The notes beneath the pieces were generated by a model that was not told the origin of the DNA, did no database searches, and saw only the letters and a program-made list of their open reading frames with translations. The translations under genes were made by a program, and so were the position numbers. 64,000 nt of DNA from contig NC_056000.1 in NCBI RefSeq assembly GCF_018446385.1, positions 52,794,722 to 52,858,721 of the forward strand, given 5' to 3'. Of this stretch, positions 35,654 to 48,795 are shown piece after piece. The DNA comes from Zingiber officinale (taxonomy: Eukaryota; Streptophyta; Magnoliopsida; Zingiberales; Zingiberaceae). How positions within the stretch are numbered: the stretch's first letter is position 1; each line of letters opens with the position of its first letter.

Positions 35654-38329
35654 GTGTCTTTATGGAGAGCCCCACGGTATTCCGCCTTAGTGTCTCCAGG
35701 ACTTTTCGTCAAGAAGAAGGATGATACTCTGAGGTTGTGCATCGATTATAGGCAGCTGAATGCAGTGACTATCAGAAATAAATACCCCTTGCCACGGATT
35801 GAGGATTTATTTGATCAGCTCAGAGATACATCAGTGTATTCTAAGCTTGATCTGCGGTCTGGATATCATCAGCTGAGAGTCAAAGATTCTGATATTCAGA
35901 AGACAGCTTTCGCACCAGCTACGGACATTATGAGTTTTTGGTAATGCCATTTGGGCTTACCAATGCTCCTGCAGTATCTATGGATCTGATGAACCGTATC
36001 TTTTTGGAGTATCTGGATCAGTTTGTGATTGTATTTATCGATGACATATTGATCTATTCGCGTTCCGAGGAGGAACATGCGCAGCACCTTCGCATAGTCC
36101 TGGAGACTCTTCGACGACATCATCTGTATGCGAAGTTCAGCAAATGTGCATTTTGGCTTTCCTCAGTTGGTTTTCTAGGACATGTGGTTTCTAGCCGAGG
36201 TATTTCCGTAGATCCTCAGAAGATCGAGGCTATCACCAGTTGGGAGCAGCCGAAGTCAGTCCAGGAGATCCGCAGTTTCTTGGGACTGGCTGGATATTAC
36301 AGATGATTTGTTGAGGGTTTCTCCAGTATTGCTATGCTATTGACACGTCGGACTAGGAAAGGCGTGAAGTTCACGTGGTCAGAGGCTTGCGAGACCAGCT
36401 TCCAGGAACTGAAGCGGAGATTAGTATCAGCACCAGTCTTGGTTTTACCTTCTGGTGATGACGGATTCGTACTTTACACAGATGCATCTCTTCAGGGCTT
36501 GGGCGCTGTTTTGATGCAACACGGTAGGGTGGTCTCCTATGCTTCTCGTCAGTTGAAGGAGCATGAGAAAAACTACCCAGTACATGATTTAGAGCTAGCC
36601 GCTATTATCTTTGCTTTGAAGATTTGGCGACATCATCTTTATGGTATTACTTTTGAGATTCTTACTGATCATAAGAGTCTCAAATATATTTTTACACAGA
36701 AGGAACTCAATCTCCGACAGAGGAGATGGATGGAGTTCCTGAAGGACTATGATTGTACTATTAGCTACCATCCGGGTAAAGCTAATGTGGTTGCTGATGC
36801 CGGAAGTCCAGAGGACTTTAGCTTGTCACCGAGTTTTAGTCACGGACTTGATTGAGGATTCTCCGAGTTGGGCCTCGAGGAGGGACAGAGTAGGGTATTT
36901 TGTTACCATGGTTGCTCATCGTCGATCGGGATGAGGATTCGAGAGGCCCAGCATTAGCAGCCAGATAGCTTCCGGACAGCAGACCGAGTTTACACGAGAT
37001 GACGAGGGTATTGTTTATTTTCGAGGCAGATTATGTGTTCCTCAGTCTCACCCGGTCATGGAGGAGTTACTTCAGGAGGCTCATCGTTCTAGATTTGCTA
37101 TCCACCCAGGTGGGACCCGTATGTATCGTGATTTGAGGCGTTCCTATTGGTGGAACGGCATGAAGAAAGACATCGCGGAGTTTGTAGCTAGATGTCTTGT
37201 CTGTCAGCAGGTGAAGGCTGAGCATCAGAGACCTGCTGGTTTACTTCAGAGGATCCCTATTCCAGAGTGGAAGTGGGAGCATATTACTATGGATTTTGTG
37301 GTAGGATTGCCTAGGACTCGACGAGGTCATGATGCGATTTGGGTAATCGTTGACCGATTAACCAAATCCGCACACTTTTTAGCGATCAGGAAGACTGATT
37401 CTCTGGATCGATTAGCAGAGTTATACTGTCGTGAGATTATTAGATTACAGGGTGTTCCTTTGAGCATCATATCAGATAGAGACCCACGGTTCACGTCCCG
37501 ATTCTAGCAGAGTCTGCAGCAGGCCCTGGGCACACAGCTTCGTTTCAGTACGGCATTCCATCCGCAGACAGATGGGCAATCAGAGCGGACTATTCAGACA
37601 TTGGAGGACTTGCTGAGGTCTTGTGTCATGGACTTCGGAGGCAGTTGGGAGGACCACCTGCCATTAGTGGAGTTCGCCTACAACAACAGCTATCATTCGA
37701 CTATCCAGATGGCACCGTTTGAGGCATTGTATGGTAGGCCTTGTCGGACACCCATCCTCTGGGAGGAGGTTGGGGAGGCCCAGCTGTTAGGACCTCAGAG
37801 AGCTCAGCAGGAGGCAGAGTTAGTTCATACTATCAGACGAACGATGTCAGAGGCTCAGGACCGTCAGAAGAGTTATGTTGATCAGAGACGAAGACCCCTG
37901 GAGTTCTCCATTGGTGATCATGTGTTTATGAGAGTTTCACCCACGAAAGGGGTGAAGCGATTTGGTCTTCCAGGTAAGCTAGCTCCCCGATATATTGGAC
38001 CATTCCAGATCTTGGAGAGGATTGGAGCAGTAGCTTACCGTCTGGCGCTACCACCATCTCTAGCTGGCATTCACGATGTATTCCACATATCTATGCTGAG
38101 GAGATACATATCCGATCCGGCACATGTTCTGTCAGATATATCTGTTCCTATTCAGCCTGATGTTACTTACGAGGAGGTTCCGGTGCGGATTCTAGACCAT
38201 AGAGAGCGTCAGCTGCGGAACAAGACTGTCCGACTGGTTAAAGTCGGATGGCAGCATCATTCTGACGAGGAGGCTACATGGGAGCTCGAGGATACGATCC
38301 GAGCTCGATACCCTCATCTTTTTACTTGA
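35654..38329 (+). pseudogene. pol of Tekay-like element: RT, RNase H, integrase, chromodomain (protease missing)
   Basis: RT begins mid-domain with [16 protein letters not shown] (about 35694) and has the catalytic [10 protein letters not shown] (36030-36060). RNase H has [13 protein letters not shown] (36472). Integrase shows an HHCC region with RCLVCQQVK (37190-37215), the core around [10 protein letters not shown] (37288), DRDPRF and HPQTDGQSERT. The C-terminal chromodomain lies at 38185-38329 with LVKVGWQHHSDEEATWE. Breaks: one-base loss near 35921 in RT, TGA at 36304, small deletion and frame change near 36800, TAG at 37505. RT lacks its N-terminal part and protease is gone, so the copy cannot move by itself. 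The chromodomain would normally steer integration to heterochromatin. Confidence 0.88.
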
Positions 38330-38438
38330 GGTATGTAGGTTAGAGTTCCTTTCAGCATTTATACTGTTGGGTTATATTCTAGTGTTTGCTGTTGGTATAG
38401 TGAAATTTGGGGACCAAATTTTTATTAGTAGGGGAGGA

Positions 38439-41400
38439 TGTGAGATCTCAGAAAAATTTAAATAATAGGGTTATTTGAAAAATAGCCTTACAAAATTTTT
38501 CCGGAATTTTAGAAATTTTCTGGGAATTTTTCGGAACTCGTATGACGGGTTTTGAGAGGATCAATTAACGGGTACGGATAAAGCTTGTTTGGGATACCCG
38601 TTTAGGTGAGGAAAAGATTTAATTATAAATTCCTTTATTTCTTTTCTTCCCCCCAAATCGCCGATCCACCCGACCCTCACGATCCCGATCTCTTCTTCCC
38701 CGATCTCCCCTTCTTCCTTCTCTGTTCTCTCTCTCTCGGACGAGCGACGGCGACGGGAGCAAGGCTCCAGCTCCGACGATCTTCCTTTACCAGCGTCGGC
38801 GGCCGTTGAGCACAGATCCAGGCGGTGTTGTTCCTCTCCGGATCGCAGGCATGGCGTCGCATCTTCTCTAGCCGACCTTGCTTCCCCGATCCGACGCTAC
38901 TGGATCGATCCAGATCCACCCGATCGTCAGCGTGGAAGGAACATTAGGGTCTTGAGGGTAAGCGACCGATCTTTCCTCTTTTCCATTGCTCGGATTTGTG
39001 CCCTAGCTTTGAGTTCTTCCTCGATTCTGCTCTCTTACTCTAATGGTCAGCGATCCTATATCAGATCTTGGATCCAATCTTCGTTCTTGTTAATTTGGGG
39101 ACAGAAGAATTCCTGGTACGTTGCTTCACGGATCGGATGGGGCGACGTTTTCTGGAGACGATCGATTGAGGTAAGCTTAGGTCTTCTTCTCTGCTACCGA
39201 TACTCTATCCTTGATCCTCATCTTCTCGTGATTGATTTAGGTTTCGGTTGATGATGATGGAATCAATTGAGTTGTTGGGCAGAGGATTGAAGGGTTGATT
39301 GATGTCTTGGATTGCTTGATTTGAGATCAGTGATCTGCTTGTTGATCTCTTCTCTTGATCCGATTAGTGAGGTGAGTTCTGTTGCTGTGAGGCTGGGATT
39401 GTGATCTTTGAGGTGTATCCAGCAGCTTTCCCTAACCGGCAGCAACCCCTTTGGTTGTGATCTATTGGTGATCACCTTGGATTCGAGGTAAGGAATAGGA
39501 TAATTGATCTTGTTGTAGATCATGTATTGAAATTGGATATTAGTTGATGATCTTGTTCTAGATGAATTTGATTCATGTATTGGATTAGAAATGCATTGGA
39601 TTAATCCATGATTAGTTAATACATGTGTGTAGATTTAATTGTGTAGAAGAAATCTAATGAAATGGTTAGGGTTAGGGTAATTAACCCTAATCAACCGTTG
39701 GATTTCTAATCTAATTGGTGATTAGGGATTAGGTAACTAACCCTAATCGACCATTGGATTTAAATTGGTAAGTTGAGATTGTGGATTAGGGTTTTACCCT
39801 AATTTAGTGTTAGAGATTTTATTTAGCTATTCATGTGGATTTAGCTAAATAAAATATATATGTTGTTTGATGCAGGAGTCTGATTTGAGACAGGCGTCTT
39901 GACGTTGACTTCGGATTTGGATTGTACCTTCTATTTCAGGCGGGTACCCTTTGACTTATCTTTTGATAGTGTCTTATGATATGTGCAGTTTATATATACT
40001 TACTAGTATTGGTAGTTAGTATTTCCTGAATTTAGTTTAGTTGATACCTGCTACATGCTTCTACTGTTATCTGCTATACATTAGGCTGGTATACCTTTAC
40101 TTCTTACCATGTGTATATATGTTCGTGGGTATGGACATCTATAGTGCTCTACTCTACTTGATTAGTTGCTTTACATGTGTGATACATGCTCTTGGATTCA
40201 TGATACTTACATCATTGTTATATGTGATGTCTTTGGATTTATGCTGTTTATTATCCTTGTTATATATGTGTTTATCTGTTTGGCATCTACACATATGGAG
40301 GAGGATATGTTCAGGTATGACATACTGTAGCCGCATGCACCATATCGCATGATTGCATGCTGGGCGATTGACGACTCCATTATTGTTGAGCTCGTCGGCC
40401 GGCTACATTGACCACTGCATGGGTAGTGGCACAACACACAAGGTGTGTAGGTTGCTCGGTGGTGCTCCGCTGGAGGCTCCACTCATGGGTAGTGTGATAG
40501 GCAGCGTGGTAGCACACCGGGGTCCCTCCCCGTCATTGTGTACCGGGAGATGAGAGCATGGCGCTCCCTCCTATAGTGAGGTTGGAGGATAGGTGCACTC
40601 CGGTGCATCCCGTCCACTCGGTCACTCTTCAGGGGTAGTGACGGCAGAGTGCACGGTGTCACAGCCCTACCCACGCGGTCTCACCATTGTGTGTGAGATT
40701 CTGACTGGCGTCAGGGGTGACCATGTCATTTGCATCATATGCACAGATTGCATTAATTATGATTGATGCATTTTGGTGATTGCATATGATTGACATGCAT
40801 ACAAGTTATATGCTTTTGCTCTGACTATCTTTATCTGTGTATGTTTACAGTCAGTTGCACAAGCCTCGCAGGTGAGTACAGTTTATTTCAGTTATGCATT
40901 TTCTTATTATTCTTGCTATAGACTGTACCTTATGCCTATTGTTGGTTACTACAGTTTATTTCGGCTATGCATATCTGTTATTCTGTTAGGAGACTATACC
41001 GTAGGTTGTATGGTTAGAGAACTGTACTCTTGATTCCATGGTTTAGGAGACTGTACCTTAGGCTATTATTGGTGGATATATATTGTTGTACATGTCTATT
41101 GGTTTACCTGCTGAGTTCTTTGAACTCACCCCGTTGTTACTATTTTTCAGGTTGAGGCCGTCAGGAGAGATTCCAGTCGCTAGGCCCTTTGTCGCGAAGA
41201 TTTCTAGATATCGTTTTCTGTATTCGCTTTTATTCGTATACTTGTGATGTGGGTTTGTATTGTGGACTTTATATCGAACATTCGGGTTTGCTACTTTGTT
41301 TTCCGCTGCGAATATTTCATTACTTCGTGGATTTCATTTCTTCGTTGTAGTGGAGTAGGATGTGTATGTATATCTTCGTTGATTTCTATATCATCTTTTC

Positions 41401-41558
41401 GTTAAATATAACTGCGTGGATTGTTTACTATTTGTGTGTATTGTTCCGGCCGAGTGTGGCCGAGGTATAGATATATGTATACTGAGATTCATATTGTCCG
41501 CCGTACAGGGGAGATGCTGCCGAAATTTCTTCGGACAGGGACTACCTGGAGCGTGACA
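38439..41558 (+). repeat. 3' LTR of Tekay-like element
   Basis: 3120 bp; differs from the 5' LTR by scattered substitutions and one deletion of about 16 bp near 40410. Confidence 0.92.
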
Positions 41559-41829
41559 AAAAGAGTTTAGAAATGGTGTTGCCTCCACTGCTTAAAGCAA
41601 CAAGAGTTCAGAAAATGTAGTATACCAAGATAACAAAAAATTAACTAAAATCAGTCACATTATATAAGGCCTTAAATACAACAATGAAACTCTTTCAATA
41701 TACCACTTATCCTCTTGGACCTAATAATGAAACAAGGATCTAGTAATCAATTACTTATATATAAAAAATTATAAGAATTTTATTAAAGAATCTAGGTCGA
41801 AAGTTATCTCTTACCATGCACATATTTTA

Positions 41830-42030
41830 CAAAAAAAAAATGTAAATCAGCTACCTTAATGGTCTCCTAGTGTCAACCCCACGGATATGGAGGGAGGTAA
41901 ATACAGGTACACATGCATTAGATACATAGTGGAGTAAATCTCAGGTCGTCAGTTCATGAGAATCAACTCCTAATCATTATGCCAGAGATGTCATGCATCC
42001 ATCATTCGCGCTACATCCTGGGGGCAAATA
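41830..42030 (-). mobile_element. tRNA-derived SINE, second copy, 14 bp target duplication
   Basis: Minus-strand copy of the SINE at 30766-30959, flanked by ATGCACATATTTTA at 41816-41829 and 42031-42044. A-box-like GTAGCGCGAATG is at 42003-42014 (minus), B-box-like GAGTTGATTCT at about 41959-41969, and the 3' tail is a T run at 41831-41841 (A run on the plus strand). Confidence 0.85.
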
Positions 42031-42044
42031 ATGCACATATTTTA

Positions 42045-42750
42045 AGAAACTACAATTAAAGTATTATGCATCACAATGCATCACATTATTCTCTCTAGAA
42101 ACTCATTTATTGAGCCTAGGATTGATCTCACGACCAAAATTGAGGATGTAGGTGAGGTCACGGTGGCATGGGCTCATGACCAGGGCTGAGAGGTCGCGGC
42201 CAAGCTAGCGATCAATCTAGTTGGCAGTCATCCGTGCCAGGCCAACGTCGTGTGCACGCGACAAAGGTGAGACCTCGTTGTGAGGTTGATGCCAAGGCAC
42301 GACCCAATTGTCGGGGCAGTGAGGTCGTGCCTCGGTTGCCCTACCAATAGGGGTGTGAGGGGAGAGGGGAGAAAATCTTACCTAAGGAAATTGCATGAGA
42401 AGAGTCGACGGATGAGGAGAATGCTAGAAGAGGAAATCACATGATGAGAGTCCAATGGAAAAAAGAGATCATTAGAAATTCGACAGAAGATGAAGAGGAG
42501 ATCGGGAGAGAATTATGATGGGAATCATGTGAGAATTGGGAAAGTGATCACATGATGCGGGAAATGGGAAAGCTAAAATAGCGACGGGAAATTAATTCCA
42601 TCACTATTTTAGAGACAAAAATAATTTTCTATCACTATTTTAGTGACGAAAATAATTGTTTGTCACTATGTCGGTGACATAAATAATTTTTCATCGCTAT
42701 TTAGCGACGAAACTAATATTCCATCACTAATGGACACTTTTCTTGTAGTA
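42045..42750 (-). other. 5' end of CACTA element: GC-rich leader and right subterminal repeats
   Basis: 42110-42400 is locally GC-rich with repeated GAGGTCG and may be the leader or promoter of the transposase; no convincing frame. 42590-42740 holds about four repeats of CATCACTATTTTAGTGACGA type at roughly 33 bp spacing, ending at the mutated CACTA terminus. Confidence 0.6.
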
Positions 42751-42753
42751 ATA

Positions 42754-42794
42754 ATAACATGTTTTGAATGTATTAAGTTTATTCACGAGTAGTA
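42754..42794 (-). pseudogene. LINE RT fragment (piece 2 of 3)
   Basis: 41 bp between the CACTA element and the gag-only element. It reads on the minus strand as a short stretch (NLIHSKHV) between the RT blocks at 46556 onward and at 26492. Assigned mainly by position. Confidence 0.45.
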
Positions 42795-43743
42795 TGTTGG
42801 TACCCATGGTAGTTTTGATGTGATCAATCAAGTCAGGTTATGTCCTGTTAGTGTTTAATCCTTGTGTCTAAGTATACAGGAGCTTAGGAATATAAGAAGT
42901 CGAGCGGAAGACGTGGCTAGTAAGAAGGATGGCACGGGAAGGGAGCCAACGAGTTCGGTGCATCCGAGGGACAAAGTGCTGCGGAAGAGTACACCGATAG
43001 ATGAAAAGGACGTGCATGATGTTCCAAGGGATGAGAAGCCAAACCGGAAGCCTGCTCAAGGAGAAGGCTGAAAATTAGGTTCGGGTGAGCCCTATTTCAG
43101 TTGGTCAAATCACCCAGGCGATCGAAGCAGCGAAAGAGCTAAAATGAAGCTATGGAGCTGCTGGAGGTGCCTTCAACTGGAGTTGAAGGCGCCTCTGTGA
43201 CCTTCAGCCAGAAGACACCTTCAGCTGAACAGAAGGCACCTTCAGCTGGGCAGAAGGCACCTTCAACTAGGTTGAAGGCGCCTTCAACCATGCATGGAAG
43301 ATGCCTTCCAGCCCATAGAAGGTGTCTTCGACTGGCAGATTTTGTCGTTGGCAGTGAATAAACATTTATCCACTGTGCCCCACTGGAGGCGCTTTCCAGC
43401 TCTATGGAAGGCGCCTTCCAACCACGAATAAGATTTTCCATGGGCTATAAAAAAACCCCCTAGACCTAGAAAATAGGTAATAATTTCTGTATTCATTTCT
43501 TAGCTACTTTATGAGCTTCTAATGAGTGTAAGAGGTTTTTCCGCCTTCAAAGAAGGAGATCTTTAGTACATTTACTTGTCTTGGATTAACAACCTCCCCG
43601 GTTGTAACCAAGTAACTCTTTTGACCTTATTTTTTTAGTTGTTCATTTATTCTATTTTTTTCTAATATAAGTTAAAAGTCGAGGAAGGTTTTTTCTTAAC
43701 AGCTAGTTCACCTCCCCCTCCTTCCAGCCTACCTGGGTCAACA
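42795..43743 (+). repeat. 5' LTR of gag-only element
   Basis: 949 bp, TGTTGGTACC to TCAACA. GAAGGCGCCTTC-type palindromes lie at 43160-43420 with a TATA box TATAAAA at 43446. Confidence 0.88.
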
Positions 43744-43801
43744 ATTGGTATCAGAGCGAAGTTCACTTCAGGAGGACTAACCATCGAACGAAGCATACGA
43801 G

Positions 43802-45237
43802 ATGGTTGGATCAAGCATTTACCCACCGAAGTTTAAGGGGGATTTCGCCAACTAGAAGAAGAAGATGGAGGTATTTTTCAAAACTGATTTCGATTTAATT
43901 TTAATAATGAAATTTAGTTTTGTATCACCCAAAGGCAAAGAAAAATACCACTGCACCAAAAAGGAGCAGGCCAATTTCATGGCAAACGGTAAAGCAGAGT
44001 TCCATCTGCCAAGCGCCTTACCGCTACAAGAAGTCAACCCGATCAAATCCTACAAGTCTGCAAAAGAGTTTTGGGAAAAATTCCTGGAACTACACGAACG
44101 AACCTCGGAGGCGAAACTCGCGAGACGGGATCTGCTCAGAAACCATATCAGCAACATCAAACTGGAAGAAGGTGAAATCATTGCACACCTTCACTCAAGA
44201 ATCAAGAAGCTCATCACTGGACTCACGAATCTCGGAGAAAACGTAAGTAACTGAGATTCGCTAAGGTACGCTCTTAACATATTTCCTAGAAATAATGAAT
44301 GGGCATCAATAGTAGATGCTTACTATATATCTAAGGATCTAGATTCAACTACTTTAGAAGAACTATTTTTAACTTTTGAAGTCCATGAAACGAGATGTGC
44401 AGGTCCGAAGAAGGAGCATAACATTGTCTTAAAGGCAAAGGTGGACGAACAAGATTCAGAATCTTATCTCAACAATAGTCAAACAGCACTGATGGTACAT
44501 AAATTTAAAAAGTTATTTAAAACTAAAAGATTTAATCAAGTGCAGGATAGAAAAAGAAGGTTAAAATGCTACCATTGCAATGAAGAAGGGCATGTGAAAG
44601 ATAACTGCCCTAAATTGAAAGACAAGGACAAGAGCAAGAATAAGAAACTGGCCCAAGCGAACAAGTACAAGAATATGAAGGTGACGTAGGACAAAACGGC
44701 ATCCGAATCAGAAATTGAAGCCATCGCCGAACTTACGCTAGTGGCAAGTCACCAAGAAAAAGGAGACGAAGCAAGCTCGTTCGAAATGAGCATCGAAAGC
44801 ATCGATGAAGAGGGAGTAACATCGGAAGAAAGTAGTACTTCAGGGGGAGTTTCGGATCACGGGATCGATAAGGTAAGTCAGGTATGATTTCTTCCTCCTG
44901 AAAAATTTTTTAATTTATTAAATTATTAACAAAAAATTACTGTAAATTAGAAAAAGAAGTTAAGGAATTAAAATCAATACTAGCTAAATCTTGTCGATTA
45001 GAAGACTTTGATAAAGTTAAAATTGAGAATGAAAAATTACAAAAAGTGATAGAAACTTTGAAAAATCACACATTCTCAAATATTCAACATATTAGAAAAT
45101 ATAGTGGATTGAATTGGTACCTTAAATATCATAAGGGCCAAATTAGAAAAAATTCACAAAAATACATACCTAAGAAATTTTTAATGAACCCAGTAGGAAT
45201 GAACCTATATTGGATTTTAAAATCATATTTGGATTAA
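43802..45237 (+). pseudogene. gag of gag-only element, plus copy
   Basis: From the ATG at 43802 (SIYPPKFKGDFAN) one frame can be followed through the zinc knuckle with only nonsense changes: TAG at 43853, TGA at 44252, TAG at 44687, TGA near 44886. Order: N-terminal fold (43865-44250), LRYALNIFPRNNEWASIVDA-like block (about 44262-44320), zinc knuckle CYHCNEEGHVKDNC (about 44569-44610, intact CCHC), acidic/serine block, coiled coil, and C-terminal YIPKKF and LYWILK (45160-45225). Each early stop fits a C-to-T or G-to-A change. It would package RNA but supplies no enzymes. Confidence 0.85.
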
Positions 45238-45700
45238 ATATTTTTAAATTATGGCTTTCAGAGTAAATTAAATATTAAATTTTTTTAAGAGGATTTGCCT
45301 AGAAAGTGGTCGTTATTCCAATATTCAAGAAGACCTAGTGTCTCGCCACAGCCTGGAAGTCAATTATTAAAATAAATATTTAATTAACTAACTTTTAATC
45401 ATTTAGAAGTCATAAAATTACCTTAATTTTTTTGTTAAAAATTACTTAAATATTTTTTATCTTTTTAAAATAGTTAGAAATTTTTTTTGTTTTACTCTTA
45501 GAATTTTAAAAGTACCCCATTTTTAATGTGATCTAAATGGGGAGTAGTAAGAGATTAAGTCTATGGAGAGAGTAGTACAACAAATTTTAATTTTTTTACT
45601 TGTAAATTTTTTTTTACTTGTAAAATATTTTTATAACTATTTTTTATCTGTGGTTTTCCCTAAGTTAACTTGGGTTTGATCACATCAAAAAAGGGGAGAT
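45238..45700 (+). other. 3' untranslated region of gag-only element
   Basis: AT-rich and non-coding, ending in the polypurine tract at 45687-45700. It shares the block around GACCTAGTGTCTCGCCACAGCCTGG with 2650-2690 and, inverted, with 23430-23460. Confidence 0.7.
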
Positions 45701-46555
45701 TGTTGGTACCCCGTGGTAGTTTTGATGTGATCAACCAAGTTAGGTTAGGTTTTGTTAGTGTTTAACCCTTATGTCTAAGTAGACAGGAGCTTAGGAACAC
45801 AAGAAGTCGAGCGGAAGACACAGCTAGCGAGAAGGAAGGTAAGGGAAGAGAGCTGACGGGCTTGGTGCATCCGAGAGACGAAGTGCTGTGGAAGAGTACA
45901 CCGGTGGACGAGAAGGACGTGCGTGACGTTCTGAGGGATGAGAAGCCGGAGCGGAAGTCTGCTCGAGGTGAAAGCCAGAAATTAGGTTCGAGTGAGCCCT
46001 ATTTCGATTGACCTAAATCATCTAGGTGATTGGAGCAACGGAAGAGCTAAAATGGAGCTATGGAGCTACTGGAGGTGCCTTCAATCGGAGTTGATGGCAC
46101 CTCCACGACCTTCAGGGAGAAGGCGCCTTTAACCAGCCATGGAAGACGCCTTCTAGCCCATAGAAGGCGCCTTCGACTAGCAAATTTTGTCGTTGACAGT
46201 GGATAAACTTTTATCCACTGCGCCCCACTAGAGGCGCCTTCCAACTCTGTGGAAGGTATCTTCCAGCCACGGATAAGATTTTCCAGGGGCTATAAAACTT
46301 CTATATTCATTTCCTAGCTACTTTTTGAGCTTCCAACGAGTGTAAGAGGCTTCTCCGCCTTCAAAGAAGAAGATCTTTAATGCGTTTACTTACCTTGGAT
46401 TAGCAACATTCCCGGTTGTAACCAAGTAACTCTTTTGTCCTCATTTTTTAGTTGTTTATTTATTCTATTTTTTTCCTAATCTGAGTTAAAAGTCGAGAAA
46501 GATTTTTCTTAACATCTAGTTCACCTCCCCTCCTTCCGGCCTACCTGGATCAACA
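45701..46555 (+). repeat. 3' LTR of gag-only element
   Basis: 855 bp. TATA box TATAAAA at 46291. Shorter palindrome array than the 5' LTR; the difference is mostly an indel there. Confidence 0.88.
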
Positions 46556-48150
46556 TAGTGTAAAAAGGTATACACTTAGAACTAATTATTAATGTAACTT
46601 TATCTTTATAGAAAATGTTTTAGTGAATTAATCTAAAGTTTTCACTCTTGTTATTATATCCTTATATATATATTTAATTATTTCAATATATTTTATGCTA
46701 ATTATTATTTTTTAGAATTCTCTACATATTTTTATTTTAGATTCTGTCATAAAATTTTTTAGGTCAATAAATATTATGTATAAGTCTTGCTTATTTTTCA
46801 AATACTTTTCAATCAGTTGTCTAAGAAGATATATAGTTTCTACTGTTAATCTTTCAGACATCAATTCAAATTGATTTTTTATCATCTAGGTCTCATTTCT
46901 TAATATTTTTTCTATTACTCATTCTCAAAGTTTTATGGTATAATTAATTAGCTTAATTAATGCCCCTATAATTCACACAATTTTATTTTATTTTTCTTTG
47001 TTTTTATATAGAGAGACTAGAGTACTTATCTTTCATTAATTAAATATTTTTTTATTTTCAATACTAGAGTGAATAATTTTATAATTCATTTAATACTTTG
47101 TTTCTTTAAGTACTTTTATATTTCTATTAGAATATCATTTGGTTCAATCGTTTCCCCATTTTACATCTCCTTTAATGCCTATTATACTTTTAAAGTTTGA
47201 CTTCTCTTATAAAAATTTAAATTGCTATACTCTTGCTTAAGTTTCCTAAGATAAGTTAGTCTCTTGAACCTTAATTAAAAGGTTAATGAAAATACTTCTC
47301 TATCAATCTTTTATTTTTCTCATACTTCACTTGTATCATATTGGATTGGTCTTTGATGTCTCTTATTTTAGTAATATTCTTTATTTTCCTCTCTTTCTCT
47401 ATCTATGTTATAAATGCCACTGTTTTTTCTATGTCCATACAAGCATTTAAAGCTTCATTTTTAATTTTACTCATTATTTTCTTAGTCTTTTCCATTCCTA
47501 TAGTTTTTTTTCCGTTCTCACAAGTATATAATATCATATAGGTTATTCTTTTTCTTACAACTTTCTCCTATATATTTTCATTTCATGATCAAAATTCTTT
47601 ATTTGGTAGTGTCTATCTTCTTAACTCATCGATTATATTCTTAGTCATTATTTTTAAATTTAATATCATCTTATCTCATGTCATAATTGAGTTGTCATAT
47701 ATTTCTTTTAATCCGTTTCTCCTACACTTTCTTAAAGATACTTTATTTCTCTCTTGTTTTATATAAAATTTTCATCATTTAATTTTATGAACTATGTGCA
47801 TTTTTGTTTTACTAATATTATGTTCAAGATGCGCATTTAACATTATTATGGATGGTTAAATTCTTATAAAATTTTGTATCCCACTTTTTGACTATAATAA
47901 GTCAATTGACAACTTATTTTTTCAACTTTTAATTGTAATTAAATGTTACTATCTCGTATTAGAAAATATATTAACTATATAAGCTCACGTTCTATTTCAA
48001 AATCTAATATAACTTTTTTCTTTATTTATTATAAGCTCATGCACTCAATCCTATTCCTTTTTTTTCACTCTTATATATCCATTTATATATTATTTTTTTA
48101 TTAAAATCATCTCATTTATCCTATTTTTTTTTTACTACCTGCCTTTCAAA
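46556..48150 (-). pseudogene. L1-type LINE ORF2, upstream RT and linker part (piece 1 of 3)
   Basis: Minus strand. Visible RT blocks: VNYRGI (about 46965-46985), IYLLRQLIEKYLKNKQDLYIIFIDL (about 46760-46840, across indels), and weaker upstream blocks at 47000-47900 that follow the LINE ORF2 order. Many stops; the AT bias is extreme. The plus-strand frame at 47341-47541 is antisense to it. Downstream pieces are at 42754-42794 and 25854-26492. The left limit is the insertion point of the gag-only element; the right limit is approximate. Confidence 0.65.
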
Positions 48151-48795
48151 AATATATTTTTAGCATTTGTTACAATAATTATTTAAATAAAATATTTTAT
48201 AAAGATATATTTCAAATAATAATTAAATTACTTTCAACTGTTTAAATACAACAACTACTAAGTTTTATCCTGGTCCAACTATTCTTTCAAACGTTTAAAT
48301 GCTATCGTAATTTTCTATGGTACCAAGTATTGAAAAGATACTAAAAACATTTCTTAAACTGTATTTTATATCCCACAAACTAAGCTTTAATTTTGCCTAG
48401 ATACTCGGGTGAGAGAGTTAATTGGTAAGGGTTGATTTCCGTATGATTCCCTTGAGGATTAAATACCTTTCCATCCAAGAGACTACTCGGTACATAATTT
48501 ATCTTCATTCATCTTATTGTGGAAGTGACGATAAGAAACATTTCGGGATAAGAGAAATCACCTTTTGCTTTCATTTAATTTCACCTAGATCCATAATAAT
48601 AAGCCTTGATCTACCTAACTCTTAGGTGTACTATCACAATTATTGAAATTAATTGAATATCAAGTTTTCTTGACTTAGTTATTAAAGGTAAGAAGAATTG
48701 ATATATTTCTATAATTATATAATATTGTCCATTTTAAATTTAAATTTTCATAGATTTATTTTTGAACTCTATCTAAAATACCTAGTCATTTGAGC
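48151..48795. other. Intergenic, no recognised feature
   Basis: AT-rich to 48360, then mixed sequence; I see no gene, repeat edge or RNA. Confidence 0.5.

Larger units (their letters stand above)
31172..41558 (+). mobile_element. Full-length Ty3-gypsy element, Tekay/Del-like chromovirus, 10.4 kb
   Basis: Two LTRs of about 3.1 kb (31172-34307, 38439-41558), both TGTGAGATCTC to ATGACA/GTGACA, flanked by perfect AAAAG duplications (31167-31171, 41559-41563). A tRNA-iMet primer site TGGTATCAGAGC lies at 34315-34326 and a purine tract GGGGAGGA at 38431-38438. The LTRs look about 99% identical, so insertion was recent. The internal part is defective: gag is partial, protease is missing, and RT, RNase H and integrase carry breaks. 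A C-terminal chromodomain places it in the Tekay/Del group. Confidence 0.92.
42795..46555 (+). mobile_element. Complete gag-only LTR retrotransposon, plus copy, 3761 bp
   Basis: LTRs at 42795-43743 and 45701-46555, primer site TGGTATCAGAGC at 43746-43757, polypurine tract AAAAAAGGGGAGAT at 45687-45700. The flanks TAGTA (42790-42794) and TAGTG (46556-46560) agree at 4 of 5 bases. Only gag lies between. Its length nearly equals the 3762 bp copy at 22092-25853, although both are individually damaged, which shows that the short form is itself what was copied. Confidence 0.9.

Noticed and set aside
47341-47541. Hydrophobic 66-codon plus-strand frame as a membrane protein
   Set aside because: It is antisense to decayed LINE sequence; its hydrophobicity follows from T-rich DNA.
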